64,000 nt of DNA from Idiomarina sp. (GCA_020831965.1 JAFIFP010000009.1:542829-606828), one strand, 5' to 3'; counted from the first letter of the stretch, positions 11,126 through 19,967 are shown. Made by a program: numbers and translations. Notes: generated by a model not told the origin, from the letters alone.

Positions 11126-11583
11126 TAGAGTGAAAAGTCTTGTAATCTTTCACTTAACACCATGTCGTCTGCTTGTTCCGCAGCAATATCTGCTGCGATT
11201 TGATCGTGCCAGGCCTGCTCGTCCCAGATTTCGAATTTATTCAGCTGACCCACAAGCATCAGCTTTTTATTCAGTTGGACGTGCTGACGCAGAGTCGAGG
11301 CGAGTAGGACACGACCGTTCTTGTCCATATCGCAATCATCTGCGTAACCAAGCAAGAGTCGCTGCATCCGACGCTCTTGTGGGTTGGTACTTGAAAAGCT
11401 GGCGAGTTTCTTCTCGATCACCTGCCACTCGGGAAGCGGATACAGCAAAAGGCACGGTTGCTTAGTATCAATCGTGCATATTAATTTGCCTTCACAGTCT
11501 GCGAGCAACGTACTACGGTACCGGGCAGGTATCGCGATACGCCCTTTGTCGTCCAGACTGATTGCATTAGCTCCACGAAACAT
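11125..11583 (-). CDS. mraZ: Transcriptional regulator MraZ
   Basis: MraZ is a ring-forming DNA-binding protein of the AbrB/SpoVT superfamily that represses its own dcw operon. Two copies of the family's D-x-K-G-R half-motif are visible: [14 protein letters not shown] near the N-terminus and [14 protein letters not shown] near residue 90. ATG at 11583 (MFRGANAIS) gives 152 residues, the normal length; in-frame upstream starts at 11592 and 11616 have no better support. It is the first gene of the operon, 28 bases downstream of a three-repeat operator that matches its known target. Confidence 0.95.
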   Translation of the reverse strand: MFRGANAISLDDKGRIAIPARYRSTLLADCEGKLICTIDTKQPCLLLYPLPEWQVIEKKLASFSSTNPQERRMQRLLLGYADDCDMDKNGRVLLASTLRQHVQLNKKLMLVGQLNKFEIWDEQAWHDQIAADIAAEQADDMVLSERLQDFSL

Positions 11584-11610
11584 AGTGATCATTCTCGGGA
11601 TCGACGGGCG

Positions 11611-11637
11611 ATCCACTTTTCTCCACTTTTCCCCACA
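11611..11637 (-). promoter_or_regulatory. MraZ operator: three TGGNN repeats at 10-bp spacing
   Basis: Read on the minus strand, GTGG occurs three times exactly 10 bp apart (GTGGGGAAAA, GTGGAGAAAA, GTGGATCGCC). MraZ is known to bind tandem TGGGN repeats separated by 5 bases ahead of mraZ, so the phasing and position match its operator. The site lies between the promoter and the mraZ start. Confidence 0.85.
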
Positions 11638-11644
11638 ATGATAC

Positions 11645-11674
11645 AGTCTAGGTGCCCAGAAGATCCCCTGTCAA
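11645..11674 (-). promoter_or_regulatory. Promoter of the mra/dcw operon
   Basis: On the minus strand a consensus -35 box TTGACA (11669-11674) is followed after 18 bases by a -10-like TAGACT (11645-11650). The MraZ repeats begin 7 bases downstream of the -10 box, so bound MraZ would overlap the transcription start region. Confidence 0.75.
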
Positions 11675-11795
11675 GAAAAAAACGGGATGATTCACCACTA
11701 TCTGAGGCCTTATTTTGTAAGGGATCAGCAAATTTATGATTCACCGTGGAAAATTGTGGATCGCACTATGAGATTTGACGGTTAGAGAAAACCGC

Positions 11796-11823
11796 TTGGA
11801 GGGTATACGCACCGCCGTATTAT
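11796..11823 (+). promoter_or_regulatory. Candidate promoter of the CHASE-GGDEF-EAL gene
   Basis: TTGGAG (11796-11801) and TATTAT (11818-11823) are separated by 16 bases and lie 41 bases before the GTG start at 11865. Match to the sigma-70 consensus is moderate. Confidence 0.45.
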
Positions 11824-11864
11824 GGCTAGACTTGAGATCAATTTGTTCTTCCAAGGCCTAACCT

Positions 11865-12068
11865 GTGTTCAAGACCTGGAGCATTATTTTTGCCTTAGCT
11901 ATTTTTATTACGGGGCAAATACTCGTCACTCGCTTTGTCGCATCTGAACAGCAACGTGATTTAGAACAGCTGCGTTTTACCTCGTTACAAGAACTTGCCA
12001 CCCTTCGCGCCCGACTCGAAGGCTTAGTGAACGCCAACTTAATGAGCATGCGCGGCCTGCGTGCATAA
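11865..12068 (+). pseudogene. 5' fragment of a CHASE-GGDEF-EAL gene, ended by an in-frame TAA
   Basis: This 67-residue frame starts at GTG 11865 with AAGG 8 bases upstream. It encodes one membrane helix (residues about 5-24) and the start of a periplasmic CHASE sensor domain, ending in SMRGLRA and then TAA at 12066-12068. The next codons, in the same frame, read FVLNPELDAERF and continue the CHASE domain; family members usually have an aromatic residue after the GL-A motif, so TAA looks like a one-base change from a tyrosine codon. Loss of function, stop-codon readthrough and sequencing error are all possible. Confidence 0.75.
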
Positions 12069-12074
12069 TTTGTC

Positions 12075-14054
12075 TTGAACCCCGAACTTGATGCCGAGCG
12101 TTTTCGTCGTCTCAGTGAAGAACTGATTTCCGACGACCTGCATGTTCGTCATGTGGCCGTAGCGCCCAATCTGGTCATCAAACACATTTATCCGCTTGCT
12201 GGCAACGAAGGAGCGATCGGCCTAGATTACCGCACAACTCCCGATCAATACGCATCAATCGCAGCGGCAATCAATGCCCAAGACATCGTGATTAACGGCC
12301 CCCTAGAACTGGTACAAGGAGGGCAAGCCATGATCGCTCGACTGCCAGTCTTTAGTGAAGAAGGGCAGTTATGGGGGATTATTTCTCAAGTCATTGACCA
12401 TCGTAGCCTGTTAGAGGATGCAGGCCTGTTTGGTACCGATGCAAGCACATCACAGCGATTACAGTTTAGCTTGCGCGGTGCAAATGGTACGGGGCTTTCC
12501 GGCCCGGTTATTTTCGGAAACCCAATGATCTGGGAGCAACAACCTGTCACCGCGAGCGTAAACTTGCCGGTTGGCGAATGGGTACTCGCGGCAGCCCCGC
12601 CTCGTGGTGAGTGGGAACCGCCCATGTACTCCTACTATTGGCTCTGGTCGCTCGGCACCTTGCTATCCCTCGCCATTAGCCTGCTTATTTTTAATCTACT
12701 CACCAGCTATCGTCGACTAAAGCATGCCTTTGCCACTATTAGCCATCAAGCACGATTTGATCTTCTGACAGGATTACCCAACCGCGCTTCGTTTATGCAC
12801 TACTTGCGCGACCAAATTGAACATTGCCAGCGCAAACAGGGCAAGTTCGCGATTCTCTTTATCGACCTCGATCATTTTAAAGAGATCAATGACTCTCTCG
12901 GGCATGAAGCTGGTGATGAATTATTGCTAGAAGCTGGGCATCGAATTCAATCAAGTTTACGCGCCGACGATATTGTCGCCCGTTTCGGGGGTGATGAGTT
13001 CGTGGTTTTGTTGCGCGACCTCGCTGACCCCCTCGACGCCGAATTCCTCGCAGATAAGATTCTCGGTAAATTACAGCCGCAGTTTGTCGTGGCGGGGCAT
13101 GATGTTGCGATTCAAGGATCAATTGGCATTGCGGTGTTTCCCGAGGACGGCGTCAATCCGAGTGACTTAATCAAACACGCTGATCTTGCGATGTATGCCG
13201 CCAAAGCAGCAGGTCGTGGCACGAGCTATTTCTATAATGACTCACTGCGCAACGAGGCAGAGGCTCACATTCAGCTTCATCATGAGATACAGCGCGGGCT
13301 CCAAGCGAATCAGTTTAGCGTTTACTATCAACCAGTCATCGATGCAGCGACACGATCGTTGATCAGTGTCGAAGCTTTAGTTCGCTGGAATCACCCAGAA
13401 TACGGTGTGATTAGCCCGGTTCATTTCGTACCCGTCGCCGAAAAAAGCGGAACTATCCGAGAACTCGGTGCCTTTGTATTGGCGCAAGCTTGTCGCGATT
13501 ATCACGCCTTCGAAGCCGCCGGGTTGCCAACTCGGATTTCTATCAATCGCTCGCCACGGGAATTTAACGACCCTAAGGCGAGCCAACATTGGCTCGACCA
13601 AATCGATTCTGCGCAGGTTCCACGCGAATCCATTATTTTCGAAATTACCGAGTCTTTGCTTATGCCCGATCGTGAGCGGCAGCATCAAATGCTGAGGAAG
13701 CTCTCAGATACCGGGGTGCGGTTATCTATTGATGATTTCGGTACAGGTTATTCGTCGGTAACCTATCTGCGGCGGTTTCCTGTCAGTCAAATTAAGATCG
13801 ACCGTGCATTTTTGCATGGCTTGCCTGAAAACCAACAGCAAACCGCGTTAGTCAAAGCGCTCATTGAAATGGCCCAAGCATTGAATTTGGAAGTTGTTGC
13901 TGAAGGCGTAGAAACTGAAACTCAAGCCAATGCATTAACGGCTATGGGGTGTGACCTGCTACAAGGTTATTACTTCTCGCCACCCATTCCAGCGAATGAA
14001 CTCATTGCGTGGCATGCGAAGTTCGCAAAAAGCAAAGCGCCCAACACGCGCTAG
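12075..14054 (+). CDS. GGDEF/EAL cyclic-di-GMP turnover protein (main part of the interrupted gene)
   Basis: The 659-residue open frame, with a possible TTG start at 12075 lacking a ribosome site, continues the frame of the fragment ending at 12068. It holds the rest of a CHASE domain (IYPLAGNEGAIGLDY), a second membrane helix at about residues 190-213 (YYWLWSLGTLL), a diguanylate cyclase domain with intact GGDEF, and an EAL phosphodiesterase domain whose key residues (EALVRW, FEITES, IDDFGTGYSS, IKIDR, AEGVET) are all present. Both catalytic domains therefore look competent; what is lost without readthrough is the first membrane helix and the CHASE N-terminus. The gene stands alone between mraZ and rnpB. 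Confidence 0.85.
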   Translation: MNPELDAERFRRLSEELISDDLHVRHVAVAPNLVIKHIYPLAGNEGAIGLDYRTTPDQYASIAAAINAQDIVINGPLELVQGGQAMIARLPVFSEEGQLWGIISQVIDHRSLLEDAGLFGTDASTSQRLQFSLRGANGTGLSGPVIFGNPMIWEQQPVTASVNLPVGEWVLAAAPPRGEWEPPMYSYYWLWSLGTLLSLAISLLIFNLLTSYRRLKHAFATISHQARFDLLTGLPNRASFMHYLRDQIEHCQRKQGKFAILFIDLDHFKEINDSLGHEAGDELLLEAGHRIQSSLRADDIVARFGGDEFVVLLRDLADPLDAEFLADKILGKLQPQFVVAGHDVAIQGSIGIAVFPEDGVNPSDLIKHADLAMYAAKAAGRGTSYFYNDSLRNEAEAHIQLHHEIQRGLQANQFSVYYQPVIDAATRSLISVEALVRWNHPEYGVISPVHFVPVAEKSGTIRELGAFVLAQACRDYHAFEAAGLPTRISINRSPREFNDPKASQHWLDQIDSAQVPRESIIFEITESLLMPDRERQHQMLRKLSDTGVRLSIDDFGTGYSSVTYLRRFPVSQIKIDRAFLHGLPENQQQTALVKALIEMAQALNLEVVAEGVETETQANALTAMGCDLLQGYYFSPPIPANELIAWHAKFAKSKAPNTR

Positions 14055-14080
14055 CTGACGAAGGACATCAGCAAGAAAAA

Positions 14081-14463
<383 letters not shown>

Positions 14464-14470
14464 GGCGCGG

Positions 14471-14499
14471 AGTATACACCGAAGCGCGGCGGCTGTCGC
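14471..14499 (-). promoter_or_regulatory. Promoter of rnpB
   Basis: On the minus strand GCGACA (14494-14499) and TATACT (14471-14476) are separated by 17 bases; the -10 box ends 7 bases before the inferred 5' end of the RNA. This promoter lies just beyond the rsmI stop at 14501. Confidence 0.7.
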
Positions 14500-14500
14500 C

Positions 14501-15343
14501 TCAGCTCTGTTGTTGTGTTGCTAAATAAGCCTTATACAAATCATTCGCGCGAAGTTGATAATGCTCCGCAACAATTTTAGCGGCTTTCTTTGGGGGTAAC
14601 TCAGTGGTGAGTCGCGACAGCAACTGGCTTGCTTCATGTGGAATTGCGTCAGTGGCCGCAGGCGCGCCAGCAATCAATAATACAATTTCACCTCGTTGTT
14701 GATTGCTATCCGCTTCAACTTGCGCAAGTACCTCGGCAACTGGGCCAGTCAAATACGTTTCAAACTGCTTGGTAATTTCTCGCGCCATCACAACTTCGCA
14801 CTCTTTGCCGAAAATTTTCATGACCGCTTTGAGGGTACTCAAGATGCGTCGAGGCGCTTCATAAAACACCAGTGTTCCGCGCTCAGAAACACAGTCTTCT
14901 AGAGCGGTTTCGCGGGCTTGTTCCTTAGCGGGTAAGAAGCCGCAAAACACAAAGCGGTCGGTCGGTAGACCCGATGCAGACAACGCAGTAATCGCGGCAC
15001 ATGCACCAGGCAAAGCAACAACTTGGACCCCTGCCTGACGACATGCGCGTACTAGTGGAAAACCCGGATCACTAATCAACGGGGTGCCCGCGTCGCTAAT
15101 CAAGGCGATTTTTTTGCCTGCAAGCAGCTGTGTCACCAGTCCCTCCGCCTTTTGCCGTTCATTGTGCTCATGAATGGCCATCAGCGGAGTATTAATTCCT
15201 AAATGGTCCATCAACACACGGGAATGGCGGGTGTCTTCAGCGGCCACTACATCAACTTCAGCTAACACCTGTTGTGCGCGTACCGTAATGTCTCCCAAAT
15301 GCCCAATTGGGGTCGGGACAATATATAAAATTCCGGTATTCAT
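14501..15343 (-). CDS. rsmI: 16S rRNA (cytidine(1402)-2'-O)-methyltransferase RsmI
   Basis: RsmI methylates the ribose of C1402 of 16S rRNA, the same nucleotide modified by RsmH. The protein begins MNTGILYIVPTPIGHLGD and shows the tetrapyrrole-methylase-fold motifs AAEDTRHSRVL, SDAGTPLISDPGF and VVALPGACAAITAL. The open frame runs up to 15586, but ATG at 15343 has AAGGA upstream and gives the normal 280 residues; the longer version would overlap lpoA on the other strand. It is divergent from lpoA, as in many gammaproteobacteria. Confidence 0.95.
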   Translation of the reverse strand: MNTGILYIVPTPIGHLGDITVRAQQVLAEVDVVAAEDTRHSRVLMDHLGINTPLMAIHEHNERQKAEGLVTQLLAGKKIALISDAGTPLISDPGFPLVRACRQAGVQVVALPGACAAITALSASGLPTDRFVFCGFLPAKEQARETALEDCVSERGTLVFYEAPRRILSTLKAVMKIFGKECEVVMAREITKQFETYLTGPVAEVLAQVEADSNQQRGEIVLLIAGAPAATDAIPHEASQLLSRLTTELPPKKAAKIVAEHYQLRANDLYKAYLATQQQS

Positions 15344-15356
15344 ACGCGGTCCTTGT

Positions 15357-15385
15357 TTGTCTGCATGCGCCTGGCAGTTTATAGT
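15357..15385 (+). promoter_or_regulatory. Promoter of lpoA-yraN-diaA-dolP
   Basis: TTGTCT (15357-15362) and TATAGT (15380-15385) are 17 bases apart, upstream of the GTG start at 15418, in the 74-base gap shared with divergent rsmI. Confidence 0.6.
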
Positions 15386-15417
15386 ATGCGCAGGCTGAAA
15401 ACGAAGAGATAAGCATT

Positions 15418-17253
15418 GTGCCAAAGAAGCTGTTGTTATGCATCGCACTATTCGCGTTAGCTGGCTGTGGAACAACTCCGCCAGCCACTGACACGCAAAC
15501 TCCGACTCAGATAGACGAGTCGGATCGAGAGCCGGAGGTTTATGAGCCGACGGCAGAAGAATGGTTGCAAGCCGCCCGAGAAGCAACTCGGGGGCACGAT
15601 ATTCAGCTTAATTTACTGCGCGCCGCGACTGCATTCCTAGATGACGACAGACCCAATCATGCGGGTGCCGTACTCATTCATATTAATTCTCAGCAATTGC
15701 GACCTGAAGATATTGCGCGACTGCGTCTTCAACGCGCTCGTTTCTATGCCACGTTGGCCGACTGGCGCAATGTGCGCGAACAACTGCAAGGTGTCGAGCA
15801 ACAACTGACCAGCCGACTTGAGCGGGTCAATGCCATGCAACTGAATTACCAAGCGCTCGCGGCGCACAATGAACATTTTGCCGCAGGCACGCAACTGATT
15901 CGACTTGAACCTTACTTGGCCGGTGAGGAACTAACCGACGAAATTTGGGAACACTTACGCCGCGTTCCTGCCGATATTTGGCGCAGCCCGCCACGGGAAT
16001 CTGATCCCAACGTACGCGGCTGGTATCACTTGCTATCGCGTCTTACTGAAGTGTTAGATCAACGCGGTTCAGTGGCAAATACGCTAGAACAATGGCAACG
16101 AGATTTCCCGCGACACAACGCGCAACGAATTGCTAATGAGCTGCTGTCTGACTCTCGCATTGCTGCAACACCGCGGCAAGTAGCTGTTTTATTGCCACTT
16201 ACAGGTCAGTTCGCGAACCAAGGTGAAGCGGTGTATCACGGTATTCTAGCGGCGTTGACCGAGCAAGGTGAAGAAGATGTGCGCTTTATCGATACGAGCC
16301 AATTCGAGATGGATGCCATCGCAGACATGCTCGCTCAAGACGGCACCGAAGTTGTCATTGGTCCGCTTGATCGCGCTACGGTCGATCGCTTTAATCGCAT
16401 TGAAGACCGCCCCTGGCTGCAGCTTGGATTAAATCATCCACCTCAAGAAAGGTTACATCCGCGGAGTAGTTTCTTCGCCCTCGACATCGCGGCCGAAACG
16501 CGTGCTGCGGCAGAGGCCATGCATGCGCGCGGACATCGTGGCATTTTGCTATTAGGCCCTGACACCAATCGAGGCCGTCAGCTGTCGCAGATTTTCACCC
16601 GCTATTGGCACGAGCACTTCCCTCCCGCAGAGATCCGTACCGGTTATTACAGTGCCAGTAATGAAATGCGTGACCTCGTGCGCGAACGTCTCCATGTACA
16701 AGCAAGCGAAGCTCGCAAAGATGCCCTAGAAGCACTTTTCGACAACATCACACTCGAGCAAGAATTCCGAAGCCGCCAAGATATCGATGCCATTTATCTG
16801 CTCGGCGACGGCAGCCAAGCGCGCTTACTTAAGCCATTTATTGACGTGAGTATTAGTGCCTTTGGGCAGCCGATCCCTGTCTATGCGAATTCCACTGTGA
16901 ATGAGCAAATCGCCGCACAAGGCGAGCGCGACTTAGATGGCGTTCGGCTACTTGATGCGCCATGGTTGTTGCCAGGTCACGAGCGTCAGGACATCCGCGA
17001 GCAACTTAATCAGCTACTTCGAGGCTGGAATAGAGACCAGCAGCGGTTAACTGCGATGGGCTATGACAGTATTCGTTTGGCACCTCGTCTTGCGCTGATG
17101 CAGCATTTGAACGGCTACAGTTATTCTGGTTTAAGTGGTCAATTGCGGATTGAGAACGAATTGCTGGTACGCGAACTTTCATGGGCTATTTTTGATGGCG
17201 ACGACCTACGTCTGGAGCCCATCACCCGTGTCAACACGAGTCACCGGAACTAA
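15418..17253 (+). CDS. lpoA: Outer-membrane lipoprotein LpoA, activator of PBP1A
   Basis: LpoA is anchored in the outer membrane and reaches through the periplasm to stimulate the peptidoglycan synthase PBP1A. The 611-residue protein starts at GTG with a lipoprotein signal peptide ending in the lipobox LAGC (Cys17). A helical, TPR-like N-terminal half (residues about 45-240) is followed by a periplasmic-binding-protein-like C-terminal domain starting around VAVLLPLTGQFANQGEAV, the usual LpoA architecture. The neighbours yraN, diaA and dolP follow in the order seen in E. coli. Its 3' end overlaps the likely start of yraN. Confidence 0.94.
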   Translation: MPKKLLLCIALFALAGCGTTPPATDTQTPTQIDESDREPEVYEPTAEEWLQAAREATRGHDIQLNLLRAATAFLDDDRPNHAGAVLIHINSQQLRPEDIARLRLQRARFYATLADWRNVREQLQGVEQQLTSRLERVNAMQLNYQALAAHNEHFAAGTQLIRLEPYLAGEELTDEIWEHLRRVPADIWRSPPRESDPNVRGWYHLLSRLTEVLDQRGSVANTLEQWQRDFPRHNAQRIANELLSDSRIAATPRQVAVLLPLTGQFANQGEAVYHGILAALTEQGEEDVRFIDTSQFEMDAIADMLAQDGTEVVIGPLDRATVDRFNRIEDRPWLQLGLNHPPQERLHPRSSFFALDIAAETRAAAEAMHARGHRGILLLGPDTNRGRQLSQIFTRYWHEHFPPAEIRTGYYSASNEMRDLVRERLHVQASEARKDALEALFDNITLEQEFRSRQDIDAIYLLGDGSQARLLKPFIDVSISAFGQPIPVYANSTVNEQIAAQGERDLDGVRLLDAPWLLPGHERQDIREQLNQLLRGWNRDQQRLTAMGYDSIRLAPRLALMQHLNGYSYSGLSGQLRIENELLVRELSWAIFDGDDLRLEPITRVNTSHRN

Positions 17254-17578
17254 CTTCGAGAACATCGCACTAAAGCATTTGGAAGCGCATGGACTGATCT
17301 TAGTCACACGCAACTATCGCGTACGTGATGGCGAGATTGATCTCATTATGCGCGAGGGTGAATGGCTACTATTTGTTGAAGTGAAATATCGGCGCGACGC
17401 TCATTTTGCCGATGTACTAGAACAAATTCGACCGGAACAATTAAGCAGAATTCGGCGTTCAGCGATGTTATTTATGCTGCAACACAATATTAAGGAACAT
17501 CTGACAGCCTGTCGCTTTGACCTTGTGGTTATGAGTGGCGAGCCGCTAGTCATCGAGTGGTTTAAGGATGCGTTTTAA
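17228..17578 (+). CDS. yraN: UPF0102 nuclease-like protein YraN
   Basis: YraN belongs to the UPF0102 family with an endonuclease-like fold; its cellular role is not established. The core motifs GEIDLIMREGEWLLFVEVKYRR (split as GEIDLIM and FVEVKYRR) contain the D and ExK residues of that fold, and the C-terminus EWFKDAF is typical. GTG at 17228 (MSTRVTGTN) with GGAG 10 bases upstream gives 116 residues; in-frame alternatives at 17135 and 17195 lack good ribosome sites. It overlaps the end of lpoA by 26 bases and ends 2 bases before diaA. Confidence 0.85.
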   Translation: MSTRVTGTNFENIALKHLEAHGLILVTRNYRVRDGEIDLIMREGEWLLFVEVKYRRDAHFADVLEQIRPEQLSRIRRSAMLFMLQHNIKEHLTACRFDLVVMSGEPLVIEWFKDAF

Positions 17579-17580
17579 CC

Positions 17581-18144
17581 ATGCAAGACACTGTACAAAC
17601 ACTATTTAACGAAAGTATTCAGACCCAAGTCGCAACAGCGGACACTGTCGGAAATGCTGTTTCTCGCACTATTGAGAAACTTGTCAGCTGCCTACTCTCC
17701 GGCCAACGAATCTTTACTTGCGGAGACGATAGCAGTGCATTTGTAGCGAACCATTTTAGCGAGCTGCTGCTGCATGGCTCAGAGTTAGAGCGGCCGCCTT
17801 TCCCATCAATTCATTTATCCAATCAGGCCCGTGACCTGGTAAATCACGAATGCTTTGGCCGACAAGTGAGCGCCTTAGGTCAGCCCGGTGATGTCTTAGT
17901 GGTGTTTGTGAGCCTCCAGCACAACGAACGCATTCATCATGCGATGTCGGCAGCCCTATCGCGAACTATGACCATTATTCTACTAACGGGTGATAGCAAT
18001 GGCGAAGCCACGGGTCTCTTGGGACCGGACGATATCGAGATCCGTATCCCGTCCACTGTGCCCGCACGTATCATTGAACAGCAATTATTTCTGAGCCAAA
18101 CCTTCTGCGACTTAATTGAAGCCTCAATTTTTGAGGGAGGATGA
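17581..18144 (+). CDS. diaA: SIS-domain protein DiaA, DnaA initiator-associating protein
   Basis: DiaA is a SIS-fold tetramer that binds DnaA and promotes initiation at oriC. The 187-residue protein aligns along its length with E. coli DiaA (FNESIQTQVATAD, MTIILLTGDSNGE, LLGPDDIEIRIPS). The loops that bind phospho-sugar in catalytic SIS proteins are changed: the usual GNG(T/S)SA reads GDDSSA and the later S-T-R-G-N-S-like loop reads SLQHNE. That fits a protein-binding rather than enzymatic role. It sits between yraN and dolP, overlapping the latter. Confidence 0.88.
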   Translation: MQDTVQTLFNESIQTQVATADTVGNAVSRTIEKLVSCLLSGQRIFTCGDDSSAFVANHFSELLLHGSELERPPFPSIHLSNQARDLVNHECFGRQVSALGQPGDVLVVFVSLQHNERIHHAMSAALSRTMTIILLTGDSNGEATGLLGPDDIEIRIPSTVPARIIEQQLFLSQTFCDLIEASIFEGG

Positions 18145-18149
18145 TTCTT

Positions 18150-18728
18150 GTGAAAGCCGCTTTACGTTCATTCATTTTGATCTGTTTCATTCCCTTGTTG
18201 TCCGGCTGTGCCGTGGCAATTATTGGTGGCACCATCGCAACCACAGCGGTCATACTTGATAGCCGTTCGGTCGACAGTCAAATGGGCGACTCTGGACTGC
18301 GCTTACGTATACTCAATGCGTTGAACCAAGAAGACTCACTGGATGATCAGCGTATTCGAGTGGTGCCCTACAATGGTGACGTCATTCTTATCGGTCAAGT
18401 CAGCAGTGAAAGCCAAAAACAGCGCGCCGAACAAATCGCACGTGAAGTTGGGATTCCGCAAAGTCTCTTTAATCAACTACAGGTTACTGAAATATCGACT
18501 GTGCGCGACCGGTCACGAGACAGTTGGATTACAACGCGCGTTAAGAGCCAGTTACTTCGCGACCCCGACCATGATGCCTCTGGGGTTAAAGTTATTACGG
18601 AAAACCGCGAAGTCTATCTCCTCGGTCTCGTCGAACCGAACGTTGCCCAGCATGCGATAGAGGTGGCTCGCAACGTGCCTGGCGTAGTGCGGGTCGTTGA
18701 TGTCCTAAACGTGAGCCGTACTCAATAA
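18150..18728 (+). CDS. dolP: Outer-membrane lipoprotein DolP (YraP), two BON domains
   Basis: DolP is an outer-membrane lipoprotein of the periplasmic face that supports envelope integrity and BAM function. A signal peptide ends in lipobox LLSGC, followed by a glycine/alanine-rich linker and two BON domains, the first around LRLRILNALNQEDSL and the second around WITTRVKSQLLRDPD. GTG at 18150 is preferred (GGAGG 9 bases upstream, 192 residues); ATG at 18141 is in frame but too close to the ribosome site. It is last in the operon and is followed by a strong hairpin terminator. Confidence 0.92.
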   Translation: MKAALRSFILICFIPLLSGCAVAIIGGTIATTAVILDSRSVDSQMGDSGLRLRILNALNQEDSLDDQRIRVVPYNGDVILIGQVSSESQKQRAEQIAREVGIPQSLFNQLQVTEISTVRDRSRDSWITTRVKSQLLRDPDHDASGVKVITENREVYLLGLVEPNVAQHAIEVARNVPGVVRVVDVLNVSRTQ

Positions 18729-18752
18729 AAAAGGCGCTCCTTGAGCGCCTTT
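18726..18752. terminator. Bidirectional terminator between dolP and sspB
   Basis: A 10-bp perfect stem AAAGGCGCTC / GAGCGCCTTT with a 3-base loop lies between the convergent genes. Read on the minus strand it is followed by six T residues, serving sspB; on the plus strand TTTCCTT follows, serving dolP. Confidence 0.88.
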
Positions 18753-18772
18753 CCTTGTTCATCATTCCAACT

Positions 18773-19249
18773 CTATTTAATCACTTTCAAATGCGGCCGC
18801 CCACGCGGTGGCTGTGGTGGTTCATCATCGTCGTCTGAGGACTTTTCCTCGTCTGTCGAATCTTTCACAATCACCGGTTTGCCGAGCGGACGTTCATCAG
18901 GAATCAGAGCGGCTTCTGGATCGTCATAAGCCGGCTCAGGTTCGAAAATCGAGCCTGCACCATTTTCCTTCGCATAGATCGCTAACATCGCACCATATGG
19001 AATCGTGACGCGTCGCGGTACACCGCCAAAGCGTGCTTGAAAGGTGATATCGAGCGAACCCATTTCGAAACCTAAAGTGGCCTCAGGATGAATATTTAGA
19101 ACAATTTGACCGTCCTGCACAAACTCCTGCGGTACTTCGGCACCCGGCCAAGTCGCGTCAACCACCACATGGGGGGTGAGTTGATTGTCGAGCAACCAGT
19201 CATACAGTGCTCGCACCAGATACGGACGCTTGGGACTCATGGTACTCAT
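18773..19249 (-). CDS. sspB: ClpXP protease adaptor SspB
   Basis: SspB tethers ssrA-tagged proteins to ClpXP. The 158-residue protein has the conserved substrate-binding domain (RPYLVRALYDWLLDN, TPHVVVDA, GQIVLNI, ARFGGVPRRVTIPYGAMLAIYAKENG in pieces) and then a long acidic, proline-rich flexible tail ending in RGRPHLKVIK, the known ClpX-docking peptide type. It lies 5 bases after sspA, as in E. coli. An in-frame ATG at 19240 is an equally possible start. Confidence 0.95.
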   Translation of the reverse strand: MSTMSPKRPYLVRALYDWLLDNQLTPHVVVDATWPGAEVPQEFVQDGQIVLNIHPEATLGFEMGSLDITFQARFGGVPRRVTIPYGAMLAIYAKENGAGSIFEPEPAYDDPEAALIPDERPLGKPVIVKDSTDEEKSSDDDDEPPQPPRGRPHLKVIK

Positions 19250-19254
19250 AACAA

Positions 19255-19887
19255 TTAAGCACGGCCCATTTCGCGTTCTTGTTCCGTCAGCGACTCTTGG
19301 AACGACTCACGCTCGAAAACGCGCAGCATATAGCCTTGGATTTCTTTTGCGCCTGTACCACTTAACTCAATGCCATATAGCGGCAGACGCCACAGCAATG
19401 GAGCAAGGTAGCAATCCACCAGAGTGAACTCATCGCTCAAGAAGAACGGTTGATCAGCAAACGCCGGTGCGAGAGATAGCAAGCCTTCGCGCAACTCTTG
19501 ACGCGCCTGCTCAGCCTTCTTACCACCTTTAAGGATTTGCTCTGTGAGTACGTACCAGTCACGCTCAACGCGGTACATCATTAAGCGACTATTGCCTCGG
19601 CTTACTGGATACACAGGCATTAACGGCGGATGTGGAAAACGCTCGTCTAAATACTCAACAATAATACGTGAGTTATAAAGCACTAACTCACGGTCCACTA
19701 AGGTCGGTACGTTATCTGGGTAAGGGTTCAGCTGTTGCAGATCTTCAGGGATGTTCCCATCTTCCACGTAGGTGATTTCGAAGGTTACGCCCTTCTCCGC
19801 CAGAACAATACGTGCCTGGTGACTAAACAAGTCGTCACGCCCGGAATATAAAGTCATTACCGAACGTTTATTGGCAGAAACAGCCAT
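19255..19887 (-). CDS. sspA: Stringent starvation protein A, GST-fold RNA polymerase-associated protein
   Basis: SspA binds RNA polymerase and alters transcription under starvation and acid stress. The protein has a glutathione-S-transferase fold: N-terminal thioredoxin-like part (MTLYSGRDDLFSHQARIVLAEKG, in pieces; PTLVDRELVLYNSRIIVEYLDERFPHPPL region) and a helical C-terminal domain. The open frame reaches 19908, but ATG at 19887 (MAVSANKRS) with GGAG upstream gives 210 residues. It lies downstream of petC behind a terminator-like hairpin and before sspB. Confidence 0.94.
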   Translation of the reverse strand: MAVSANKRSVMTLYSGRDDLFSHQARIVLAEKGVTFEITYVEDGNIPEDLQQLNPYPDNVPTLVDRELVLYNSRIIVEYLDERFPHPPLMPVYPVSRGNSRLMMYRVERDWYVLTEQILKGGKKAEQARQELREGLLSLAPAFADQPFFLSDEFTLVDCYLAPLLWRLPLYGIELSGTGAKEIQGYMLRVFERESFQESLTEQEREMGRA

Positions 19888-19909
19888 GTTTTTCTCCACT
19901 TTATGCAAA

Positions 19910-19935
19910 CAGCAAAGGGGGCGTCAGACGCCCCC
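19910..19935 (-). terminator. Terminator after petC
   Basis: A 7-bp GC stem GGGGGCG / CGCCCCC (19917-19923 and 19929-19935) with a 5-base loop is followed on the minus strand by TTTGCTGTTT. It lies between petC and sspA; partial readthrough into sspA is possible. Confidence 0.7.
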
Positions 19936-19967
19936 AATCATTCACACTCAACCTAAAGTTGAATGTC

